Assembly (NCBI GenBank): GCA_002914845.1
Contig: JXTC01000086.1
Coordinates: 135,051 to 199,050 of the forward strand
Reading direction: 5' to 3'
DNA length: 64,000 bases
Origin: Trema orientale
Taxonomy: Eukaryota > Streptophyta > Magnoliopsida > Rosales > Cannabaceae
Positions 1 through 9,925 of the stretch are shown in pieces; position 1 is the stretch's first letter, and the number at the start of each line of letters is the position of its first letter. The notes below the pieces were generated by a model, which was not told where the DNA came from, did not search any database, and saw only the letters and a program-made list of their open reading frames with translations. The translations under genes and the position numbers were made by a program.

Positions 1-538
1 GTCTTTTATATTCTAGTGAGCATTTCTTTTCTTTTTCTTTTCACTTTCTTTTTCCTTTCTCACGATTGCTTGAACTGAAGCTTAGTTTTAGATAAGGTAG
101 AAGCGTAAAAGGCAAATGGAAGTAAAATTGAGCCAAACTTCACATGCATAGAACCAGGAAGAACATTATGAAAGAAAATGTAATCAAGTGTAATGGTCTG
201 ATAAAGACTGAAAATTAGATGGATTCTTTAATCTCAGTTCTCATAAATTTGCCTTAAGAATTAGTTAAGATGGTGATCAATTTTCATGATACAAAATCTT
301 TCGGATTTAAGCAACTCAGGACGTTGACATCAGAAACTACAAAACTAGTCCATATTCAGTGCGTTATTCATATCAAGTAGTTAAAGTGCTTCATGAGAGA
401 ACAGGCTATTACTTGTAAGGCACCGCATTTTCCATATGAAACAATCAAACAATAAGCAATTAATATCTTGGCAGCAGAAGAAATCATGGGTAAAAACTTA
501 CCAATAAATAATAATTTTGAAAAGTTAACAGATTTACA
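1..538. other. 3' flank of the PTAC13-like gene, no gene seen
   Basis: AT-rich DNA downstream of the minus-strand PTAC13-like stop codon. It begins with a pyrimidine-rich stretch. I see no conserved reading frame, RNA gene or repeat here; the part nearest 538 is probably 3' UTR. Confidence 0.5.
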
Positions 539-2822
539 TCATGTCTTCTCTGCAACAATTTCATTGACATCTAGGTCTACTAAGCTCTCTTTCCCAAACA
601 GAGTAAATCCCACAGTTACCTGAAGCAAGACAAATTTTCGAACCTTTATATCAGTCAACATATAAGAGCAGTAAAGCTTTGATGATATGAACTTTTAGCA
701 TTAAGGCATTACATTTAAGATCCCTTTGATACTGCCTGCAGGCATAACATTCTCAGATTGACCTCTATTTTAAATGTGCGCGACAAAAAGGCAAATCAAT
801 GGGGGAATTGGGATAGTTTTTCAATTTCAATTTGTGAGAATTGAAAGTTTCTTATTATTACCATTGTCATTTAATTTAGAGTTTTCTTTATTTCAACTAG
901 TGAACTCACTACCACGTAAGCCTAAATTAGGTCTTTTCTCCTCTCTACTCCCTCAATTTATAGGACTGCATCACATACCTTCCTTGTTTTGCGATTGACC
1001 TTCTTAAGGCTTCCTTCAAATTCTGCAAAATTCCCAGATACAACTCGGACAGTAGAACCTGGGGTAAGAAGTTTCAGGGGGTCCGTCGATTTCTTGGATT
1101 GCCGTTTTGGTTTGGAATCTGATTGAGGCTCCACATTGGGTATTGCAGAGTCAAGGGTCCCTTGTTGTTGCTCTTCCTCAAACTCTCTCTCATAATTTTC
1201 TTGTTCTTCTTTGGCCTTTTTGAAAATTTCTTCCATGTCAACTTCAGACACTGGCCTAGGCTTGTTGATCTGTCTTTTCCTGTGCACATGGTCAAAAGTA
1301 GATAATGTAGATCGTACAGCAGAAGCACATATTCCTAAAATTTAATAAATATTAGCAACCATATGGTCGCTCTTGGCTAAGGAAAATCTGAAAGCCTAAG
1401 GAAAAAAAAAAATGTGGAAGAAAGTACATAATCTTCCTTTGGGTTATATTGTTCACTTTAGCTGGCATAGTGGGATAACATGGCTTTGAACAACGACATC
1501 TTATATATTTCAAGTACCAAAATTATTGTGAAGACTGGTAGACTTAAACATAAGGAGAGGGTTTGATTCTTATAATTGTACAGTTGACTTATCAATCTAA
1601 TATTTTCTTTTCCAAGTTTTTGCCTCCATGTTATAAATCACTAAAATCTTCCCAACAACAAAGTATAAATACTCACGTATTTCCGACCTTGGAACCAACA
1701 AATCCTCCAACTCCATCACAATCTCTTATGAAGTCATGGATCTCCTTGTTCATTATACACCTTAAGAAAACACATCCCGGAAATAGAGGTTTTGGTTTAA
1801 CAGAGATGGAACCATTTTTCAACTTTCTCTTAACCTTGACGGCGGGAGCATACACCTATAAAAACATACCATAAGAATAAAAATTACACATTCATTGAAA
1901 TCTTACACGCAACATGTATCTCTAAACGACAACTTATTGCCACATTATGGAAGCTGATTCATAAAGAAAAGAATCGTACAGGGAAAGGGTGTAGAGAGTA
2001 ATCGGATTTGATTCATTACTCTCATTGAAGTCTTCCAAAATTTGTGTGCCACATGTGTAAGTAAACACGTGAATGAATGCGAAAAGAAAACAATCTTCTT
2101 GTTTCCAGTTTCCATTCCCATTATGGTCCATTATGGATTAGTAAACATGGCTTATAAGTCTACTCCTATTCACATTGGCTTGTTCCATGAACCTTCCACT
2201 GAAAACAGTAACATTGAGTTCTTAACATAATATCCTAATATACTGTGTCTCTAACAATCAGTTAACTAAATTCATTAAAAAAAAAAAAAAATCCGAGTTC
2301 AAATCATAGATGCCATATCGCAGTTAACAACTCTACAGTATCAAAACCCATAATTTAGAACAAAGGAACGAATTTTGAAAACAAACCAAGAAAGCAAAAA
2401 AAAAAATCAAATTGAAGAACCTCAAAGGGCACATGAGGAAAGTTCCTAGCAAGCAAACGAGCTATGAGTTCGGCAGTCTCCTGGCCCCGGACCCTCGAAA
2501 CCCGAACGATCCACCACTGAGGACCCAGATTAGCGAGCGTATCAAGGTTGAGCTCCTCGGTCCAAGAGGCGTATCTCTTCTTGGGTTTCTTGAGAAGCCT
2601 CTCCTCCACTTCTTCCCTCCAGTTGGTCCCCATTTTGGTCTCTCTCCTCTCGTTCCTGAGGCGCCTTCTCTCTCTAGCAGTGAGCTCCTGGGTGGTGTCG
2701 TTTTGGGATTCCAGTGTCGCAGAGATGGAAAGCGGGGTGGTGAGTTTTGTTCTGTGGCGGGGTGTGAATGGAAGGAAAAAGCGGAGGTGGCAAGGACTCC
2801 ATAGCAGAAGCCCTTGCGCCAT
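539..2822 (-). CDS. PTAC13: Plastid NusG-like protein (PTAC13 type), 4 exons, 320 aa
   Basis: NusG/Spt5-type factor expected to act in the chloroplast with the plastid-encoded RNA polymerase; the Arabidopsis relative was found in the plastid transcriptionally active chromosome. Exons are 2822-2421, 1855-1677, 1279-979 and 619-539; all introns are GT-AG and the phases join cleanly. The N-terminus (MAQGLLLWSP..., to about residue 35) is rich in Ser/Thr/Arg and poor in acids, as in a transit peptide. A basic linker precedes the NGN domain (about residues 100-195, starting PQWWIVRV, with LFPGCVFLR and GVGGFVGSKVGN). An acidic coiled segment (FKKAKEEQENYEREFEEEQ) follows, then a KOW-type end (TPGSTVRVVSGNFAEFEGS...LVDLDVNEIV, about 264-320). 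The two-domain order is that of NusG. The start is the first ATG of the transit-like segment. The family call rests on motif recognition, not a search. Confidence 0.93.
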
Positions 2823-3086
2823 CGTTTCTTCTTCTTCTTCGTCTTCTTACGGGTCGTTAATGATTTGACTGAACCAGCAAGACGACACGTTTCGTGAATT
2901 TTGTAGTGGGAAATACCATTGGATGAAGTTCTCGTTATTGTGCTATTGGATTTGGATCTTGGATCGTACAGAAGAATGGGCCTGGCCCTTTTTTTTTTCT
3001 TTCTTCATATTAACGTGGATGATTTTTTTTGGATGGGCCCAAAAAAAAAATCACTTGGCCTATTGAAGTATCAAATATTAAATTTA
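2823..3086. other. 5' flank of the PTAC13-like gene
   Basis: Contains a (TTC)n-like run at about 2825-2850, which is GAA-rich in the mRNA sense and probably 5' UTR. The rest shows no clear TATA element. It ends at a MITE. Confidence 0.4.
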
Positions 3087-3386
3087 GAGAAATTTAGGTG
3101 GATGACCAAAATTTTAAATTTGATTAAGTAGATGTCCATTTTTAAAATTTTATAGCTAAATGTCCAGGTAGATATATTTTTACACTTGGTAGATACACAG
3201 ATCTACCAATTTTAGTTACTGTTCTGAAATGCACTGGGTATATAATTTTTTATACTTGGTATATAAAATTTTACACTTGGTATATATGCATATATACCGG
3301 ACATTTTGTTATAACTTTTGACAAAGGGACATTTACTGAAATTAGGCCCAAAATTTGGTCATATTTCTATAAGCCCCTTAAATTTA
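3078..3386. mobile_element. Mutator-like MITE with 9-bp target duplication
   Basis: Body 3087-3377 (291 bp). The 9-bp direct repeat TTAAATTTA flanks it at 3078-3086 and 3378-3386. Imperfect terminal inverted repeats pair GAGAAATTTAGGTGGATGACC with the complement of the right end (GGGGCTTATAGAAATATGACC), allowing gaps. A diverged second copy lies at about 61008-61259. There is no transposase. A 9-bp duplication is typical of Mutator-type elements. Confidence 0.75.
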
Positions 3387-4185
3387 TGGCAATAATTACC
3401 AGTATGTAATGACTAATGAGCCGTAATGAGAAGTAATGTTATAGTACACACATGACATATGAGGTATAATTTTGTTATTAGGTGATTATAATTAATAAAT
3501 TAGGTTATAAATAGGTTCAACATAAAGTGTAATTATAATAAGTCTGTATACAGTTATATCATGTGTTATTAAGTATTATATGATGTCCTTTAGCATATTT
3601 TGAGAATGTAGATAGCAATGTGCTTTCTTTTTGATTTTTCTCATCCATTTATTATGTGTTTCTTTATATATTTTGGAAATAAATTTTGGTGAATATATTT
3701 CAGTGAAATTAGAAAATAAAAACTCAGTTTTTATTTTGATTTCTTCTCATAATCCCTACCCATTGGCATTAAAAAAAAAAAAAAACCATTAGGATTCTTT
3801 TTATTGTGAATTCGTAAACGTGCCTCTAATGAGAGGAATTAATAATGAATTAGAATAGCTAAATCTAATTAGCAAAATCTGTTTGGGAATTGCTTAAGAT
3901 TGAAGGATATTATTTTTTCCCTTTGTAAACCATTTTTTTATGCATTTTAACATATTTGACTCCGTGAAAAGTGCAGTGAATAAATTAATGAAAACAAAAA
4001 AAAAGGACTCATAAGAGGATGAAACTATATGGAAGATTGGAAATTAAAAGGTCCCATAGTTAATTAAACGATGAATTTAGAGATAGATGTCGAGAACCGG
4101 AATCCGTATTGATGAAAATTTTAGAGACACGAACTAGAATAAAATCAAAACTGATCCTAGCATTTAGTGTACATACATAAATAAG
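3387..4185. other. AT-rich intergenic DNA, no gene seen
   Basis: No conserved frame. Near 3765-3790 a run of 15 A sits between CCATTGGCATT and CCATTAGGATT, possibly a decayed poly(A) insertion, but too diverged to call. Confidence 0.4.
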
Positions 4186-4617
4186 GGCACCAATCCAGGA
4201 GGAATTTTTTTTTAATGACTTATGCATAGATATTAATTTAGCCAATGAAAATTTGTCATGCACATTTTTTTATAGTAAAAAGTAAGAGAGAGAAATAACA
4301 TTAATAATACACGTCTGTTTATGCACTTTGTTATAGCTTTTGGATCATCGTCCAACGGCTAAAAAAAATACCTACACATAGATTAAAAAAAAAAAAAAAC
4401 CTATCGGATTAGGTATTTTTTTTCACCTATGTGTAGGTATCTTTTTTTTTAGCCGTTTGATGATGATGGTGATCCAATGACTATAATAAGGTGCATAAAA
4501 AGACGTGCATCATTAATGTTATTTCTCTCTCATATTTTTTATAATAAAAAAATGTGCATAATAAATTTTCATTGACTAAATTGATACTTACGCATAGATT
4601 AAAAAAAAATACCTACT
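4186..4617. mobile_element. MITE of the CAATCCAGTAGGT family, head-to-head dimer
   Basis: Two units of about 215 bp in opposite orientation meet at about 4400 (CCTATCGGATTAGGT), giving a palindrome of about 430 bp. Each unit has ends like CAATCCAGTAGGTATTTTTT, then ATGCATAGGTAT, GCCAATGAAAATTT, AAGTAAGAGAGAGAAATAAC and CCAACGGCTAAAAAAAATAC. The same family recurs at 22527-23025, 30136-30345, 30802-30997, 43936-44150, 44561-44802 and 45257-45465. Confidence 0.75.
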
Positions 4618-4847
4618 GGATTGTTACCCATATATGTATATAATTTTTATATTGTCTCTAGATTAAGGCAAGGATGACTCTACAAATTAACAAAAGAATT
4701 GAACGCAACAAGTAAGAAGCACACTTCTCCTTAGTTTTAATCAGTGTATTTCTTGAAAGAAAGAAAAAAAAAAACCATATGGACATTAATTTGATAATCA
4801 AAACTATTTGCTTTTAATTTTTGCTCGGACTCTCATTCTCATGATGA

Positions 4848-6667
4848 TCAAGCCAAGTACTTCTCCAATTTCTCCACCTCTTCTTTGCTTCCGATGTAAA
4901 GTGGAACTCGCTGATGAATCTGTCAAGAACAAATTAAGTTAAAAAAAATTACTTAAAACTGAAAAACAAAAGAAGAATAAAAAAGAGCCTCATATAATAT
5001 GGTTATGTATGTGTAAGTTTACTCACTTCAACTGGTGTAATGTCAAGTACTCTTTGATGGCCATCTGAGCCCTTGCCACCAGCTTGTTCCACAATAAAGC
5101 TCATTGGAGCACACTCATACAACAGCCTCAGCTTCCCATTCTTGCTTTTTTTGTCTCTCGGGTACCCATAAATGCCACCATACAAAAGTGTTCGATGAAA
5201 GTCCCCAACCAAACTTCCTATGTACCTGGCCGAGTAGGGCTTCCCGCTGGGGCCAGGGTCCTTAAGATCATCAATGTACTTCTTCAACTTGTCGTCCCAA
5301 AGCTGGTAGTTCCCCTCATTGAATGCGTAAATCTTTCCCGCTTTCGGGATCTGAATGTTTTCCTGTGTCAAAACGAATTCGCCATACATTGGATCCAAGG
5401 TGAATGCGAAAACTCCTGTTCCTATAGTGAGAACGAAGATCACCGAGCTGGAGTACATACAGTAGCCTGCGGCCAGCAGGTTGCTTCCCGGCTGGCACAC
5501 GCTGACGACACACCTTTGTTCACTTGTGCCTAGCTGCAATATCAATAATATCACGTTCAGTTCTATCAGAATTCATTAGATTAAAGAAAAGAGTGTACTT
5601 TAGCTAAATTATCATATCCTTTATTTTGTCTCATCACTCAGAATCACATATCCATAAATCACTACAAGACTAACCTATATAGCACGATATGGTTTTTCAT
5701 GGAAATTTTTGCCTTGATTGAAAAACTAACGATTATAATGCGAATTATAGACTTACAGTGGCATCATCACCAATGTCTGCGAGACACTCGTCATTTGGGC
5801 TGTATATTCCGAAGATTGACCCAGTTGAGACAGCAGCGTCAATGTTGGAGGAACCATCAAGAGGGTCAAACACCACAATATAGTTGCCTGAGTAACTCTC
5901 TTCCACAGCCACGGGTACGTCCTCTTCCTCTGACGCTATAATCCCTGTTCTTCCACTTGATCTCAAGCAATTAGAGAAAACCTGTTCAACCCAAATCATA
6001 ATAACTCAAGACTCGGACACATACATAGGGTCAGGGACTCAGGGTCGGTTACTTCTCTGTTTTTCTACTTCTTTACCTTAATTTTAATCTCATGGCCTTA
6101 TATTTCAAAAGGGTAGCTAGCTAGCTAGCTTTTTTACGCGACAATTTCTGACTGGTTAAAAAACTATACAGCGGGTGATGTGATGAGTGATGACCATGGC
6201 TCCATATTTGTTACCTCATTGGAGACGACATCGAGTTTCTTCTGATCCTCTCCCTGGACATTGACCGCGCCCTGAACCCCGGTCAAGTTGGAAATGCCAG
6301 CTCTCTGAACCAAGGCCGCAATCTGCTTGCAAGCCATGGAAATGCTGGATAGCACAATGGTGAGCTCGGCGTCGATCACGCCCGACTGTTCCTGCTTCAG
6401 CAGCCAGTTGGTCAGCGTCTGAATCTCGTACGACCCACTTCTCTTCTTGGCCGCGGCCTCCTCCGCAGCCACCGCCATGCACCGGACACCGCCGCTGGTG
6501 ACGTGTCTCGATGGTCTCTTGCCATGGCCATTAAGCGCTTTGGAGCCGCCCAACACGACGTCGCATAGTTGGAGGGGAGAGAGGCGTGAGATTGAACGAG
6601 CTGAGCTGTAGCTTGAATATATGAGATGGGAAGGAGGAGGAGATAGTATTGCTCCTGTTGAAACCAT
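4848..6667 (-). CDS. FBP: Chloroplast fructose-1,6-bisphosphatase (redox-regulated), 4 exons, 418 aa
   Basis: Hydrolyses fructose-1,6-bisphosphate to fructose-6-phosphate in the stromal Calvin cycle. Exons are 6667-6215, 5981-5757, 5533-5027 and 4919-4848; every intron is GT-AG and all joins are phase 0. Residues 1 to about 60 are a Ser/Arg-rich transit peptide. The core starts near [16 protein letters not shown]. The metal/substrate signature [11 protein letters not shown] lies at residues 189-199 and the acidic cluster ASEEED just after 166. The plastid-specific regulatory loop is present with its three cysteines at 217 (NDEC), 234 (EQRC) and 239 (SVCQPG). This marks the thioredoxin-regulated plastid isoform (cpFBPase1) rather than the cytosolic one or the loop-less plastid isoform. 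Later landmarks are [35 protein letters not shown] and the C-terminus [11 protein letters not shown]. Length fits the family. The start ATG lies in a good context (GCTATGG). Confidence 0.97.
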
Positions 6668-7059
6668 AGCTACCTCTCACTACTTCTTCTTCTTCTTATT
6701 CTTCTTCTTTGACTGGTTATTGATTTTTCCCTTTTCTCCTCTGATTAATGGGATTGTGCTTTGTGTTTGCGTAAGCAGAGCATGGGAATGGGATTGTGAG
6801 GTTGGCAACGATTTCTGTTGATGTGGGTCCCACTTATCTGTCTTTCGTTTTTTTCTGGGTTCGTTTTGTGATCATGGTTCCTCGGACTTGGATCAGCAAA
6901 CAGCCAAGTGGAACTATGGAAATCCCAATTGATCCAAACCGGGTAATATGGTTGGACTTGGATCGGTTTGGTCTTTAGGTTGATGTGAAAATTAGGCCTT
7001 GTGCGGTCTTTTTTTAGAAAAGAATTTGAAAAACACGGCGGACTCAAATTTTTTTTTTT
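6668..7059. promoter_or_regulatory. FBPase 5' flank
   Basis: Upstream of the FBPase ATG there is a (GAA)n-like tract in mRNA sense (6685-6710), probably 5' UTR. I do not see a convincing TATA box. Repeat-derived DNA begins at about 7060, so the unique promoter is at most about 400 bp. Confidence 0.4.
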
Positions 7060-7540
7060 TTAAAATAAAAATTTGGTAACGTAATCTTTTAGAAAAATAC
7101 TATTTTTTAAAAAGTTTTTAAAAAAATTCTATTTTCTAAAATAATAACGAGTAACTAGTAACCAGTTTTTGAGCACTTATAATTAGTAATCAAATGTATT
7201 TATAACTAGTATATATATATATATATAAAACTAATAATTAGTATCCAGTTTTCATACACTAATAAGTAGTAACTAGTAATTATTTTAAAAATAATATTTT
7301 TTTAAAAATATTTTTAAAAGTAGTATTTTTCTAAAAAAAAATCTAGAATTTTTCTAGTATTTTTCTAAAAAAAAAAGTATGGGAATTATATATATAACTA
7401 ATAATTAGTATCCAGTTTTCATACTTACTAGTAGTAACTAGTAATTATTTTTAAAATAATATTTTTTTTAAAAAATATTTTTAAAAGTAGTATTTTTCTA
7501 AAAAAAAAAGGGTATGGGAATTAAAAGAAATCTAACCGCT
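7060..7540. repeat. Repeat with AACTAGTAACCAGTTT core, internally duplicated
   Basis: The stretch starting AACTAATAATTAGTATCCAG occurs at 7229 and again at 7396 (period 167). The arms (TTTTAAAAATA / AAAAGTAGTATTTTTCTAAA) are inverted and AT-rich. A related foldback repeat lies at about 52495-53220. It is probably a MITE family. Borders are not precise. Confidence 0.55.
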
Positions 7541-8988
7541 GTATTTTTGGTTTTGTAGGTAGAAATGTTAGAAACCCTAGGTTGATCTGCCAAGGGCCAG
7601 TAAGCCCGGTAACTAGTAGCAAACTCAAGCCCATTCCATTTGCATTGGACCATTGATAGGAAACGGGCCTAACGAGGTGTAATTTGGGCAAAAATTGACT
7701 ATTCTATGACAAGTTTTCTCTTTTCCAGATGACATCCTTTGGTTTTTACAAGTGACCGTCGCTATATAATTTATGATCATAAATTTCTGATTTTTCAAGG
7801 ACCAACCACAAGTCATTAATATATTGACGGTCTGTTGTAAAATCAGTTATTTTACAAAATGCTCTTAGCCGAAAACACTACTAATTAGGCCCATTTCCCT
7901 TCTTAATAATTTCATAAAAACATTGGGTTATCATTAACAATGGATTACGAGACTTGTGTAAAAAATTAGAAGGTTTTGGCTATGAAAATTTTCAAATAAA
8001 AAAAATTAAGGATAGTAGGATAAATATATGCATACATGCATACAAACATATATATACAGCACTACTTCCATACGAAGAAACCCAAGTTTCAATTCATATA
8101 AACATACATACAAACATTAAAAAATTATAAAATTAATACGTAAAGCCATTTCACTTTCAGTTCTACCGTAGCCTCGTCAAAGACAATTTAGTCTCGTTGT
8201 TATAACTCTATATACGTATATATATCCCATCACTAGCTAGTCCCAGATAATAAGTCCAAAACATGCCTGATCGGGAATATTTGACACACACAAAGCTGAT
8301 GGTCAAGTCAGAAAGTTAAACAAATAAATAACCGAAGCGAAGATGGGGATAACAGTAGGGAATATGATATTGCATGGTCTTCTAAGATTTGTACATGTGT
8401 TCCTCTGTCTCGAGGAGATTAGGGATCTATCATGTAGACTAGATAGCTCCTTTTCACATCTCTCATGTGTTGTGATTGTGAAGTTATCATTAAATAACCA
8501 TTTTTTGGTCACTATTATTATTATTTTCAGAAAAGAATTATGGAGGTAAGGGAATGACAAGTTGATCACAATAGTCTTACCTGAGAGGGAAACAGCCGGG
8601 GAAAAAAAAAAAAAAAAGGTCTTACCTAGATAAGAGGGAGATTCTTTTTTATTTACTCGTAATTTTAAAAATATTTCAAAGCCCAAATTGATGTACAAAA
8701 TACTTAAATGAATGCCCATAAAATTTGCACTTGGCAAAAATATCGGGGAAAAAAATAATAAAATAAGAGATGTCAATAATAATTCTAAAAAGATTAAGAA
8801 GATAACTCAACGACCGGTTCTCTCTTGAAACAAAATGCATGCACACAAGTTTTTTGAAACTTGTTCAATATAATGCTTCAATTCTTAATTCACAAAGCAT
8901 AGTCAGAAATAAAACGTGCATGTTTGTTATTTTGACAATACAATTCTTTAATTGAAACAATTTTAATATCTCTAAATAGGGTATTTGA
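7541..8988. other. Intergenic DNA, no gene seen
   Basis: No conserved frame on either strand. At 8574-8627 GTCTTACCT occurs on both sides of a short insert ending in CCGGGG plus 16 A, a possible poly(A) micro-insertion with only a 9-bp duplication. Confidence 0.4.
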
Positions 8989-9379
8989 TTTTTATTTTGA
9001 GTTAACTACAAAAAAAAAAAAAAAAAAAACCACCAACTAAGGATTTTTTGCAATTTTAACATTATCTTTTAGCTTGTATAAAATTATATCTCGATCTTTA
9101 AAATTTATACAAATGCATCCTTTTTGCTACAAATTAACCAAAAAATTTCTCACTAAAAATGAAATCCGAATTAAAAATATCTTATTTAGTTATACTAATA
9201 AATACTTAAAATATATGAAAAATAAATTTAAATAGTCAATACACAGAATGTAGACATTTATAGAGATTTTAAATATTAATGTATAACTTTTGCACAAACC
9301 AAAAAACATGTTAAAATTATCATACTACTTCATAGTTTTTTTTTTTTTTTTTTTTGTTGCAATTAACCTTTTTATTTTT
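8989..9379. mobile_element. Probable MITE with GGTTAATTGCAACAAA-type ends
   Basis: The left end AGTTAACTACAAAA (about 9000) pairs with the right end TTTTGTTGCAATTAACC (to 9368). TTTTTATTTT flanks both sides (8989-8998 and 9369-9378). The ends resemble those of the 9429, 35105 and 46328 elements. Borders are good to a few bases. Confidence 0.55.
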
Positions 9380-9420
9380 GTGTTTCTTTGCAAGGCTCTC
9401 ATGGGGTCTTAATTTATGAA

Positions 9421-9925
9421 CATTATTAGGGATAATAACATAAAAAACCCACCACTTTTAATATTTTAGCCAAAAAAACCGATGTCTTTTTATTGACATT
9501 AAATAAAATCTTTTATTTGTAATTTTCTATTAAATCTCATCGGATTCATATATACAGTCAAAATTAGAGTTTAAAATTATTGTAGAAATATCTTTATTCT
9601 TTAAAATTGTCTATTGGCATCCACAAAAATAGCTAGAAGGTAATCATCTAGACAAAAAAATGATATGCAATCTTTTAATAATTCAACAGTAATAGCTTTC
9701 AAACACACAATTTTTTTTTTTTTTGAATTTTGTTATCTGATTTCAAAAGTTAAAAATATTTGCTTTCAACAATTTTAACTCCAATTTTGACTGTACAGGT
9801 GAATCTGGTGAAATTTGAAGAAAAACATAAATAAAAGATTTTATTTGATATTAGACAAAAACACGTGTGTTTTTTTGATAAAATGCTAGAAGTGGTCGGT
9901 TTTAATGATATTATCCCCATTATTA
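9421..9925. mobile_element. Long-TIR MITE (GGGATAAT ends), 8-bp target duplication
   Basis: Body 9429-9917 (489 bp). CATTATTA flanks it at 9421-9428 and 9918-9925. The inverted repeats run about 150 bp, from GGGATAATAACAT... to ...ATATTATCCC, and include matching blocks AAATAAAATCTTTTATTT and ACAGTCAAAATTRGAGTT. There is no coding capacity. The long TIRs suggest a Mutator-like origin; the 8-bp duplication could also fit hAT. Confidence 0.8.

Noticed and set aside
5003-5554. FBPase exon 3 read through as a longer frame ending VSKLTHT
   Set aside because: A consensus donor (GTGAGT) follows GTTGAA at 5026, and exon 4 restores the family C-terminus.
4848-6667. Cytosolic or gluconeogenic FBPase
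   Set aside because: Has a transit peptide and the plastid-only cysteine loop.
8303-8776. 157-aa minus-strand frame
   Set aside because: AT-driven, low-complexity hydrophobic translation running through an A-run; no motif or splice context.
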